Source: Alistipes sp. (GTDB lineage: Bacteria; Bacteroidota; Bacteroidia; Bacteroidales; Rikenellaceae). Taken from it: a DNA stretch of 31,183 nucleotides. Below are positions 23,822 to 31,183 of this stretch, in pieces. The first letter of the stretch is position 1, and every line of letters starts with the position of its first letter. A model generated the notes under the pieces. It did no database searches. It was not told the DNA's origin and was given only the letters and a program-made list of their open reading frames with translations. The stretch covers positions 1-31,183 of the forward strand of contig JAHZDG010000010.1 in assembly GCA_019422485.1 (NCBI GenBank). Reading direction: 5' to 3'. A program made the translations under genes and the position numbers.

Positions 23822-25018
23822 ATGAATCACACCCATACACCTATGTTTCAAGATCAATTTCTGAACGAACTCCGCTTGCGCTGGAAAAACCTGCAGACCC
23901 AAATGCAGAAAACCTCCACTCAAGGACTGTTCGTCTCCAGCAACGTCAATCTATATTATGTTTCGGGCCGGGTATTCAGCGGCTACACCTATCTGCCGGC
24001 CGAGGGCGATCCGTTGTTTTTCGTTCGCCGACCGGTCGGACTCTCGGGCAGCGGTGTCATCTATATCCGCAAACCCGAAGAGATCGGCAGTTATTTTCAG
24101 GAACACGGCATTGCCTTCCCGAAAACCCTCGCCCTGGAAACCGACTCGATCTCTTACAACGAATACCAACGTTACGAAGCCATTTTCCATCCGGAGGCCA
24201 TTCAGAACGGATCGGCTCTGCTGCGCAGTGTCCGCAACCTGAAAACCGATTGGGAAATCGAACAGATCCGCCGCTCCGGCAAACTGCATACCCAGGTATA
24301 CGAAACCATTCCGTCCCTCTATCGTCCGGGCATGACCGACATCGAGCTCTCCATCGAAATCGAACGCCAATCCCGACTGGCCGGATCATTGGGTCTGTTC
24401 CGCATCTTCGGACAGAGCATGGAGATCTTCATGGGAAGCCTGCTGGCCGGAGACAATGCCGACAACCCCTCGCCCTATGATTTCGCCATGGGTGGAGCAG
24501 GGCAGGACCCCTCACTTCCCGTAGGCGGTAACGGGACTCCGCTGAAAGAAGGCATGGCCGTCATGGTTGACATGGGCGGTAACTTCACCGGTTACACGAC
24601 CGACATGAGCCGCGTTTTTTCCATCGGTACGCTGAGCGAATTGGCTTACCGGGCTCACGACTGCTCGCTGGCCATCCAGCACGAAATTGAGCATATGGCC
24701 AAACCCGGAACTCCAGCTAAAGACCTTTACAACAAGGCTCTGGAGGTGGCTACCGAAGCCGGACTGGCAGACTACTTCATGGGCCATAACCAGAAAGCCG
24801 GATTCGTCGGCCACGGCATCGGGATCGAGATCAATGAAGGCCCGGTTTTGGCTCCGCGGGCCAAAGACATCCTTGCCCCGGGCATGGTCTTCGCCCTGGA
24901 GCCCAAATTCGTCATTCCGGGCGTAGGGGCCGTAGGGATCGAAAACTCTTTTGTTGTCCGCGAAAACGGCCTCGAAAAACTGACCCTCTGCGAAGAAAAG
25001 ATCCTGAACCTGAGCTAA
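23822..25018 (+). CDS. M24 family metallopeptidase (Xaa-Pro aminopeptidase/dipeptidase type)
   Basis: The 398-residue protein has an N-terminal creatinase-like domain (about 1-150) and a C-terminal pita-bread catalytic domain. The five metal ligands expected for M24 enzymes are visible in order: Asp in VDMGG, Asp in TDMSR, His in GHGIGIEI, Glu in ALEPK and Glu in GIENS. It should cleave peptide bonds next to proline or act on small peptides in the cytoplasm, as no signal peptide is present. ATG 23822 is the first ATG of the conserved frame; ATG 23843 (MFQDQF) is an alternative. The gap after DUF2148 is 89 bases. Confidence 0.93.
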   Translation: MNHTHTPMFQDQFLNELRLRWKNLQTQMQKTSTQGLFVSSNVNLYYVSGRVFSGYTYLPAEGDPLFFVRRPVGLSGSGVIYIRKPEEIGSYFQEHGIAFPKTLALETDSISYNEYQRYEAIFHPEAIQNGSALLRSVRNLKTDWEIEQIRRSGKLHTQVYETIPSLYRPGMTDIELSIEIERQSRLAGSLGLFRIFGQSMEIFMGSLLAGDNADNPSPYDFAMGGAGQDPSLPVGGNGTPLKEGMAVMVDMGGNFTGYTTDMSRVFSIGTLSELAYRAHDCSLAIQHEIEHMAKPGTPAKDLYNKALEVATEAGLADYFMGHNQKAGFVGHGIGIEINEGPVLAPRAKDILAPGMVFALEPKFVIPGVGAVGIENSFVVRENGLEKLTLCEEKILNLS

Positions 25019-25049
25019 AAAAGCGATTGGGTTTCCGAACGAATTTTAT

Positions 25050-25057
25050 TATCTTTG
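25050..25057 (+). promoter_or_regulatory. Promoter -7 element of the oxidoreductase-DUF1080 unit
   Basis: TATCTTTG, an exact TAnnTTTG match, with TTGG (25027-25030) 19 bases upstream as an imperfect -33 element. Confidence 0.65.
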
Positions 25058-25058
25058 A

Positions 25059-25086
25059 AGAGCTGCCCTCTCGGGCGGCTCTTTTG
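25059..25086 (+). terminator. Hairpin overlapping the transcription start region, probable terminator of the M24 gene
   Basis: AGAGCTGCCC (25059-25068) pairs with GGGCGGCTCT (25073-25082) with one T-G pair and a TCTC loop; TTTTG follows. It starts 2 bases after the -7 element, so it overlaps the predicted start site of the next transcript. Confidence 0.55.
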
Positions 25087-25118
25087 CTATCCGAATCGTT
25101 CACCTAAAACCCAATCGT

Positions 25119-26537
25119 ATGGTCACACGTCGGGAATTTCTGAAAACTTCACTGCTGGCCTCAGCCGGTTTGGCCATGGGCGGACTCTCTTCGCTCAACG
25201 CCCGCAGTTATGCCAACATCCGCAGAGCAAACCGAAAAGTCGCCGTCGCCTTCATCGGTATCGGCAACCGAGGCGAACAGCTCATCCAGGATTTCGAAAA
25301 AACGGGCATGATCCAGGTGGTCGCCCTCTGTGATGTCGACCTGGGAGCCCATCACACCCAGGCCGCCTTGACCAAATATCCTGATGCGGCCCGTTTCCAG
25401 GATTTTCGTCAGATGTTCGACCGTATCGGCAACCGCATCGAAGCCGTCATTGTGGCGGTACCCGACCATTCTCATTTCCCGATCTGCATGGAAGCCATGG
25501 CTTTGGGCAAACATGTATATGTCGAAAAGCCCATGGCCCGCACCTTTCTCGAAGCCGAGCTGATGATGCAGGCTGCTCGCAAATACCCCAAAGTCGTCAC
25601 CCAAGTCGGCAATCAAGGTCATTCCGAAGCCAACTACTTTCAGTTCAAAGCCTGGAAAGAAGCCGGCATCATTCGGGACATCACCGCCGTAACCGCCCAC
25701 ATGAATAATCCCCGACGGTGGCACGGTTGGGATCCCAACATACAGAAACCGCCCTCCGCCCAACCGATTCCCCAAACACTGGACTGGATGACCTGGCTGT
25801 CAGCCCGTCCGTATCACGACTACAATGAACTGTATCACTACGGCGAATGGCGTTCGTGGTTCGATTTCGGCATGGGAGCTTTGGGCGACTGGGGGGCCCA
25901 CATCCTCGACACGGTTCACGAATTTCTGGAGCTGGGTCTGCCTACGGTGATCGATCCGATCAAGCTCACCGGACACAACAACTACTTCTTCCCGAAAGAT
26001 TCCACGATCCGGTTCCATTTTCCCGAGCGGGGATCGATGCCGGCCGTGGATGTCACCTGGTATGACGGACAGGACAACCTGCCTCCTATTCCGGAAGGGT
26101 ATGGCAAATCGGAACTCGACCCCAACATCCCCACTTCGGGAGCCGGAGAAATCAACCCCTCACAGCTCAATCCGGGCAAAATCATCTACGGCAAAGACAT
26201 TACCTTCAAAGGAGCCTCACACGGCAGTACGCTGTCCATCATTCCCTCGGAAAAAGCAGCGGACATGGCTTCCCAACTGCCCGACGTTCCGCCCAGTCCC
26301 TCCAATCATTTCGCCAACTTTCTGCTGGCTTGCCAGGGATTGGAAGAGACCCGTTCACCGTTCGAAATCCACGGTCCGTTGAGTCAGGTTTTTGCTTTGG
26401 GTGTTATCGCCCAACGTCGGGGCACAAAACTGCTGTTCGACCGAACCACCAAACGCATCACCAATGACGCTTTCGCCGACGCGCTGCTGGCCGGTGAACC
26501 ACCCCGAAAAGGATGGGAAAGCTATTACAAACTCTAA
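25119..26537 (+). CDS. Tat-exported Gfo/Idh/MocA family oxidoreductase
   Basis: A 472-residue NAD(P)-dependent sugar oxidoreductase family member. It starts with a twin-arginine signal (TRREFLKTSLLASAG, Arg at 4-5), so the folded protein with its cofactor is probably sent to the periplasm. The Rossmann GxGxxG (GIGNRG) follows, then the EKPMA motif with the family Lys, and a C-terminal alpha/beta domain (GDWGAHILD). Periplasmic members in Bacteroidota oxidise or transform glycosides through 3-keto intermediates. The next gene, 13 bases downstream, encodes a DUF1080 protein, which supports that reading. Substrate not known. Confidence 0.92.
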   Translation: MVTRREFLKTSLLASAGLAMGGLSSLNARSYANIRRANRKVAVAFIGIGNRGEQLIQDFEKTGMIQVVALCDVDLGAHHTQAALTKYPDAARFQDFRQMFDRIGNRIEAVIVAVPDHSHFPICMEAMALGKHVYVEKPMARTFLEAELMMQAARKYPKVVTQVGNQGHSEANYFQFKAWKEAGIIRDITAVTAHMNNPRRWHGWDPNIQKPPSAQPIPQTLDWMTWLSARPYHDYNELYHYGEWRSWFDFGMGALGDWGAHILDTVHEFLELGLPTVIDPIKLTGHNNYFFPKDSTIRFHFPERGSMPAVDVTWYDGQDNLPPIPEGYGKSELDPNIPTSGAGEINPSQLNPGKIIYGKDITFKGASHGSTLSIIPSEKAADMASQLPDVPPSPSNHFANFLLACQGLEETRSPFEIHGPLSQVFALGVIAQRRGTKLLFDRTTKRITNDAFADALLAGEPPRKGWESYYKL

Positions 26538-26550
26538 AACAGACCCTTTC

Positions 26551-27900
26551 ATGAAAAGATGTGTGCTGCTTTTATGGATGTTAAGTTTGGGCTTGGGCAC
26601 TGCCTCGGCACAGAAATGGCAACCGCTGTTCAACGGCAAAGACCTCCAAGGTTGGCAACGCATGAACGGTCAGGCCACCTATGCCGTCGAGGAGGGATGC
26701 ATCGTAGGAAGAGCCTGCATGGACCGAACCAATACGTTTCTGGTGACGGAACAAACGTACAGCGACTTTATCCTCGAATTTGAATTTCAGGTAGACGACG
26801 GGCTCAATTCAGGAGTTCAGCTACGCAGTCACAGCGACCCGAACTACCGTCAGGGCATCGTTCACGGTTATCAATTCGAAATAGATCCTTCTCCGCGAGC
26901 CTGGAGCGGCGGCCTCTATGACGAATCCAGACGGGGCTGGCTCTATCCGCTGACCTTCAACCCTTCCGGCCGGACGGCTTTCCGAAACGGCAACTGGAAC
27001 CAAGCCCGCATCGAAGCCATCGGTTCCAAAATCCGAACCTGGATCAATGGCATTCCCTGTACCGAGCTGTGGGATGATGCCGACAGCAGCGGGTTCATCG
27101 CCCTCCAGGTGCACGCCGTCTATCAACCGGAAGACGTTGGGAAAACCGTCCGCTGGCGCCATATTCGTATCTGCACCGAGCACCCCGAACGTTATGCCGC
27201 CCGAGACCCCATCGCCCCGGAAGTCAACACCTGCGACAATACTCTCTCTCCCGACGAAAAAGCCGAAGGATGGCGCCTGTTATGGGATGGTCACAGCACC
27301 GCCGGGTGGCGAGGTGCCAAAACAGACAGTTTCCCGGAGAGAGGTTGGGTGATGGAAGCGGGCGTACTGAAAGTATTAAAAGGAGACGGGGGAGAATCCA
27401 CCAACGGAGGGGACATCATCACAACCGACACTTATCGAAATTTTATTCTCAAAGTGGATTTCAAAATCACGGAAGGCGCCAACAGCGGAATTAAATATTT
27501 CGTCGATCCGGACCTGAACCGACAAGCCGGATCGGCCATCGGCTGTGAATTTCAGATTTTGGACGATCTGCGCCATCCGGATGCCAAACTGGGAGTGGCC
27601 GGCAATCGGACATTGGGTTCGCTGTACGACCTGATTCCGGCCCCGGAAAATAAACCATTCCGGGCCAACGAATTCAATACAGCCATGATCGTGGTCCAGG
27701 GCAACCATGTGGAGCATTGGCTCAACGGCACCAAACTGTTGGAATACGAACGCAACAACGATCTGTGGAACGCATTGGTAGCTTACAGCAAATTCGCCAA
27801 ATGGCCCCGATTCGGGAACGCCGAACAAGGTCACATTCTATTACAGGATCACGGGGACGAAGTTTGGTTCAAAAACATCAAGATCAAAGAGCTCCCCTGA
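26551..27900 (+). CDS. Secreted protein with two DUF1080 (3-keto-disaccharide hydrolase) domains
   Basis: 449 residues with a type I signal peptide (MKRCVLLLWMLSLGLGTASA, cut before Gln). Two DUF1080 domains follow: about 23-210 (FNGKDLQGWQ..., FEFQVDDGLNSGVQLRS) and about 234-449 (LWDGHSTAGWRG..., FKITEGANSGIKYF). This family has a concanavalin-like beta-sandwich and is now named 3-keto-disaccharide hydrolase after members that cleave 3-keto glycosides. Both domains keep the NSG(V/I) strand, though they differ strongly elsewhere, so one may bind and the other cleave. I chose ATG 26551, not an upstream in-frame ATG inside the preceding gene, because it gives the signal peptide. It forms an operon with the Gfo/Idh/MocA gene. 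Confidence 0.92.
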   Translation: MKRCVLLLWMLSLGLGTASAQKWQPLFNGKDLQGWQRMNGQATYAVEEGCIVGRACMDRTNTFLVTEQTYSDFILEFEFQVDDGLNSGVQLRSHSDPNYRQGIVHGYQFEIDPSPRAWSGGLYDESRRGWLYPLTFNPSGRTAFRNGNWNQARIEAIGSKIRTWINGIPCTELWDDADSSGFIALQVHAVYQPEDVGKTVRWRHIRICTEHPERYAARDPIAPEVNTCDNTLSPDEKAEGWRLLWDGHSTAGWRGAKTDSFPERGWVMEAGVLKVLKGDGGESTNGGDIITTDTYRNFILKVDFKITEGANSGIKYFVDPDLNRQAGSAIGCEFQILDDLRHPDAKLGVAGNRTLGSLYDLIPAPENKPFRANEFNTAMIVVQGNHVEHWLNGTKLLEYERNNDLWNALVAYSKFAKWPRFGNAEQGHILLQDHGDEVWFKNIKIKELP

Positions 27901-27924
27901 CTTTTCCGTTCTTCGTCCGACTAC

Positions 27925-27967
27925 AAACGAGGAGCGAGACAACCATAATGCCTCGCTCCTCGTTTTC
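27925..27967 (+). terminator. Terminator after the DUF1080 gene
   Basis: Perfect 14-bp stem (27925-27938 with 27952-27965) with a 13-base loop and a T-run (TTTTCT). It may also act on the convergent small gene at 27990-28343. Confidence 0.9.
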
Positions 27968-27989
27968 TGTTCTGAATCGTACCGTTGGG

Positions 27990-28343
27990 TTATCGCCAAC
28001 GGCAACACCGGTTTCCCCGCCTCTTTTCCGAGCGGACAGAAGATCGCACACAAGTTGATCGAACCTCATCTGCCGCTCCCACACATGCCTGCGGGCAACG
28101 CGCCCGCCCGCAAGGTTGACAACAAAGCGTATCACATCCTTGCAGACACACAGCGGCACAAGAACGTACGGCTGTTCCGGTTCCATTCACACATCCTTCA
28201 ACCGGCCTCACAGATTCACATACACACGTCGCGCTCATTGTTGCCTCCACACGTGTTCGATTCCGCTCCTGAGCGACCAGCGTCATCCACCCAACGATGG
28301 CCAACAAAGCCACCCCATACATCATTTTCTTACCCATATCCAT
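27990..28343 (-). CDS. Small Cys-rich secreted protein, NVEALA-like
   Basis: A 117-residue frame on the minus strand. The N-terminus (MGKKMMYGVALLAIVGWMTLVAQ) is a membrane/signal segment. It is followed by RVEATMSA, which resembles the NVEALA motif of small Bacteroidota exported peptides. The rest holds 14 Cys among about 78 residues (for example CLQGCDTLCCQPCG, RCPQACVG) and ends basic (SEKRRGNRCCRWR). The exact function is unknown; NVEALA-type proteins are small exported peptides. Other frames here are also open, so coding status is not certain. A weak promoter (TTTG, 19 bases, TATTTTAT) lies upstream on the minus strand. It fills most of the gap between the DUF1080 gene and carB. Confidence 0.5.
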   Translation of the reverse strand: MDMGKKMMYGVALLAIVGWMTLVAQERNRTRVEATMSATCVCESVRPVEGCVNGTGTAVRSCAAVCLQGCDTLCCQPCGRARCPQACVGAADEVRSTCVRSSVRSEKRRGNRCCRWR

Positions 28344-28417
28344 TATTAATTAATGATCGGCTCATTGACTTTTCCTCTTCCTTCAAAACAGCCAGCATCT
28401 CGAGCATAAAATAACAC

Positions 28418-28446
28418 TTTCTCAGAAAATGTCAAAAAATGAGAAA
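28418..28446. repeat. Inverted repeat between the small Cys-rich gene and carB
   Basis: TTTCTCA (28418-28424) and TGAGAAA (28440-28446) are separated by 15 bases. CTCAG/CTGAG extends the symmetry in an alternative register. It lies between divergent promoters and could be an operator; low certainty. Confidence 0.3.
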
Positions 28447-28487
28447 CTGAGACCCATTCAGAAAGTCCCTTTTCCAAATTTATTTCG

Positions 28488-28495
28488 TAACTTCG
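28488..28495 (+). promoter_or_regulatory. carB promoter, -7 element (one mismatch)
   Basis: TAACTTCG differs from TAnnTTTG at one base and lies 50 bases before the carB GTG. No clear -33 element. Confidence 0.45.
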
Positions 28496-28545
28496 TCCGC
28501 GAAATATCATATCCCTAGAATAACCATCAAAAACAGTTCTGTACC

Positions 28546-31183
28546 GTGAAGAAAAATGTTTCCAAAGTGCTAGTCCTGGGTTCGGGTGCGCTTAAAATCG
28601 GTCAGGCCGGAGAGTTCGACTACTCCGGTTCGCAAGCCCTCAAGGCCATGAAAGAAGAGGGTATCTCTACCGTACTGATTAACCCCAATATCGCCACCAT
28701 CCAAACCTCGGAAGGGATCGCCGATAAAGTTTATTTCCTCCCGCTGACCCCTTATTTTATCGAAGAGGTCATCAAAAAAGAACGTCCCGACGGCATTCTG
28801 CTGGCTTTCGGTGGCCAAACGGCTCTGAACTGCGGTACGGAACTCTATACCAGCGGCACGTTGGCCAAATACGGTGTCGAAGTATTGGGTACCTCGGTCG
28901 AAGCCATCATGAATACTGAAGACCGTGACTTGTTCGTCAAAAAACTCGACGAAATCGGCATCAAAACGCCGCGCAGCATCGCTGTCGACACAATGGATAA
29001 AGCCGTCGAAGCCGCTCAGATTATCGGTTTCCCGATCATCGTACGTTCAGCCTATGTATTGGGCGGAATGGGTAGCGGTTTCTGCTACAACATGGACGAA
29101 TTGAAGGCCTTGGCTGAAAACTCGTTCTCATATGCTCCCCAGATTCTGGTTGAAGAATCGCTCAAAGGCTGGAAAGAGATCGAATTCGAAGTGATCCGCG
29201 ACAGCAACGACCACTGCTTCACGGTGGCCAGCATGGAAAACGTCGACCCGCTGGGTATCCACACCGGGGAAAGTATCGTGGTAGCTCCGACTTGCTCGCT
29301 GGATCAGGAAGAGCTGACCATGCTGCAGGAACTCTCCAAAAAGACGATCCGTCACTTGGGCATCGTGGGCGAATGCAACATTCAATACGCCTTCAACTCC
29401 GAAACCGACGACTACCGCGTTATCGAAGTAAATGCCCGTCTGAGCCGTTCTTCCGCTCTGGCCTCCAAGGCTACCGGTTATCCGTTGGCATTCGTAGCCG
29501 CCAAACTGGCTATCGGTTATACGTTGGACGAAATCGGTGAAATGGGTACTCCCAACTCGGCTTATGTCGCTCCGGAACTCGACTACATGATCTGCAAAAT
29601 CCCGCGTTGGGACTTGAGTAAATTCGCCGGCGTCAACCGCCACATCGGATCGAGCATGAAATCCGTGGGCGAAATCATGGCCATCGGGAAAACCTTTGAA
29701 GAAATTATCCAGAAAGGGTTGCGCATGATCGGGCAGGGGATGCACGGTTTTGTCTGCAACAACGACCTGTCGTTCGAAAACCTCGACGACGAACTGGCCA
29801 ACCCGACCGACATGCGTATTTTTGCGATCGCAGTCGCTTTCGAAAAGGGTTACAGCGTCGACCGCATCCACGAACTGACCAAAATTTCGACCTGGTTCCT
29901 CCAGAAACTCGAAAACATCTACCGCTACTCGCAAGTCATCGCCAAATTCAATAAAATCGAAGAGATCAGTGCCGATGTACTCCGCGAAGCCAAACGCCTC
30001 GGGTTCTCCGACTTCCAAATCGCCCGTCTGGTAGAAAATCCGAGCGGCAACATGGAAAAAGAGGTTATCCGTGTACGCAACTATCGTAAACAGTTGGGCG
30101 TACTGCCTTCGGTTAAACGCATCAATACCGTGGCTTCGGAACATCCCGAACTGACCAACTACCTCTACCTGACCTATGACGGTTCACAACACGATATTCC
30201 TTACTACCAGAACAAAAAATCGGTGATCGTTCTCGGATCGGGCGCCTATCGGATCGGTAGTTCGGTGGAATTCGACTGGTGTTCGGTCAATGCCGTTCAG
30301 ACGGCCCGCAAGTTGGGTTACATGTCCATCATGATCAACTACAACCCCGAAACCGTGTCGACCGACTACGACATGTGCGACCGGCTCTACTTCGACGAAC
30401 TGTCGGAAGAACGGGTGCTGGATGTGATCGACCTGGAACAACCCAACGGCGTGATGGTATCGGTCGGCGGTCAGATCCCCAACAACCTGGCCATGAAACT
30501 CTATCGCCAGGGGGTACCCATCCTGGGAACTTCAGCCGTTTCGATCGACCGGGCTGAAAACCGTCACAAATTCTCCTCGATGCTCGACTCGCTGAAGATC
30601 GACCAACCGCAGTGGAAAGAACTTTCGTCGATGGACGACATCAACGAATTTGTCGATCGGGTAGGCTTCCCGGTATTGATCCGTCCTTCATACGTACTGT
30701 CGGGTGCTGCCATGCGCGTCTGCTACACCAAACAGGAAATGGAACACTTCCTGGGCATTGCAGCCAAAGTATCGAAAGAATATCCGGTTGTGGTGTCGGC
30801 CTTCCTGGAAAACGCCAAGGAAGTCGAATTCGACGCCGTAGCCCATGCCGGTGAAATCATCGAATACGCCATTTCGGAACACGTGGAATTCGCAGGGGTT
30901 CACTCCGGTGACGCCACGCTGGTCTTCCCGGCTCAAAAGCTGTACTTCGAAACCGGCCGCCGGATCAAGAAAATCAGCCGTCAGATCGCCAAAGAACTCA
31001 ACATCACCGGTCCGTTCAACATCCAGTTCCTGGCCAAGAACAACGAAATCAAGGTGATCGAATGTAACCTGCGGGCATCGCGCAGCTTCCCGTTCGTTTC
31101 GAAGATTCTCAAACGCAACTTTATCGAAACGGCTACCCGCGTCATGCTGGACGCTCCCTACACCAAAGCCGATAAGACCATCT
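28546..31183 (+). CDS. carB: Carbamoyl-phosphate synthase large subunit, partial (3' end outside the window)
   Basis: Makes carbamoyl phosphate from bicarbonate, glutamine-derived ammonia and two ATP, for pyrimidines and arginine. 879 codons are present, uninterrupted to the window edge, of about 1,070 expected. Visible: the first synthetase unit (VLVLGSGALKIGQAGEFDYS, in part; LVEESLKGWKEIE; EVNARLSRSSALASKATGYP), the oligomerisation region, then the second unit (VIVLGSGAYRIGSSVEFDW; YNPETVSTDYD; ECNLRASRSFPFVSK). The pattern resembles the eukaryotic CAD-type synthetase. The start is GTG at 28546: the frame is closed by TAG at 28516 and no in-frame ATG lies between. The C-terminal allosteric domain is out of view. 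Confidence 0.95.
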   Translation, partial: MKKNVSKVLVLGSGALKIGQAGEFDYSGSQALKAMKEEGISTVLINPNIATIQTSEGIADKVYFLPLTPYFIEEVIKKERPDGILLAFGGQTALNCGTELYTSGTLAKYGVEVLGTSVEAIMNTEDRDLFVKKLDEIGIKTPRSIAVDTMDKAVEAAQIIGFPIIVRSAYVLGGMGSGFCYNMDELKALAENSFSYAPQILVEESLKGWKEIEFEVIRDSNDHCFTVASMENVDPLGIHTGESIVVAPTCSLDQEELTMLQELSKKTIRHLGIVGECNIQYAFNSETDDYRVIEVNARLSRSSALASKATGYPLAFVAAKLAIGYTLDEIGEMGTPNSAYVAPELDYMICKIPRWDLSKFAGVNRHIGSSMKSVGEIMAIGKTFEEIIQKGLRMIGQGMHGFVCNNDLSFENLDDELANPTDMRIFAIAVAFEKGYSVDRIHELTKISTWFLQKLENIYRYSQVIAKFNKIEEISADVLREAKRLGFSDFQIARLVENPSGNMEKEVIRVRNYRKQLGVLPSVKRINTVASEHPELTNYLYLTYDGSQHDIPYYQNKKSVIVLGSGAYRIGSSVEFDWCSVNAVQTARKLGYMSIMINYNPETVSTDYDMCDRLYFDELSEERVLDVIDLEQPNGVMVSVGGQIPNNLAMKLYRQGVPILGTSAVSIDRAENRHKFSSMLDSLKIDQPQWKELSSMDDINEFVDRVGFPVLIRPSYVLSGAAMRVCYTKQEMEHFLGIAAKVSKEYPVVVSAFLENAKEVEFDAVAHAGEIIEYAISEHVEFAGVHSGDATLVFPAQKLYFETGRRIKKISRQIAKELNITGPFNIQFLAKNNEIKVIECNLRASRSFPFVSKILKRNFIETATRVMLDAPYTKADKTI

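Noticed and set aside
28055..28414. A 119-codon plus-strand frame opposite the Cys-rich small gene
   Set aside because: No signal, motif or promoter in that direction; the minus-strand frame has a signal-like start and an NVEALA-like motif.
1..31183. Mobile elements, prophage, CRISPR arrays, tRNA or rRNA genes
   Set aside because: I found no transposase or integrase, no regularly spaced repeats and no cloverleaf-like sequence.

Overview
The window reads as chromosomal DNA of a Bacteroidota bacterium, most likely order Bacteroidales, with moderate GC content. Three things point there. Many intergenic regions carry the phylum's promoter form (TTTG, about 19-23 bases, then TAnnTTTG). Strong Shine-Dalgarno sites are mostly absent. 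Several genes are typical of the group: a FeoA-FeoB fusion with a Cys-rich companion, a DUF4954 protein, a PepSY-like lipoprotein, a NVEALA-like secreted peptide, a Tat-exported Gfo/Idh/MocA protein with a DUF1080 protein, and a CAD-like CarB. I see no mobile element, CRISPR array, tRNA or rRNA.

Left part (1-12.1 kb) is mostly housekeeping. It holds glyS-coaD (minus strand, overlapping stop and start), ruvX-def (plus), der and a DUF4954 beta-helix protein (minus), an unknown lipoprotein, asnS, and rpoN followed at once by a degenerate PAP2-like membrane protein. After this comes a gene-free stretch with a strong promoter, about 210 bases of transcript and an intrinsic terminator. I read it as an unassigned small RNA.

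Middle (12.3-20.7 kb): a PepSY-like lipoprotein, then the ferrous iron uptake operon (feoAB fusion plus Cys-rich membrane protein) with a perfect 14-bp palindrome just upstream of its promoter. Next is a cluster of four paralogous proteins of the uroporphyrinogen decarboxylase/cobalamin methyltransferase superfamily. Three lie in a minus-strand operon and one is divergent with its own consensus promoter. The first gene of the operon is frameshifted near its 3' end. The out-of-frame tail still encodes a well conserved 50-residue C-terminus that stops 3 bases before the next gene.

Right part (20.7-31.2 kb): a ComB-type 2-phosphosulfolactate phosphatase; a plus-strand run of EamA transporter, GNAT acetyltransferase, DUF2148 ferredoxin-like protein and M24 peptidase; a two-gene unit pairing a Tat-signal Gfo/Idh/MocA oxidoreductase with a double DUF1080 protein, which fits glycoside cleavage by 3-keto chemistry in the periplasm; a small Cys-rich NVEALA-like secreted protein on the minus strand; and the first 879 codons of carB, cut by the window end.

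The most interesting items are the UroD-like paralogue cluster beside comB with its frameshifted member, the unassigned small RNA, the structured leader of rpoN, the palindrome at the feo promoter, and the Cys-rich NVEALA-like protein.
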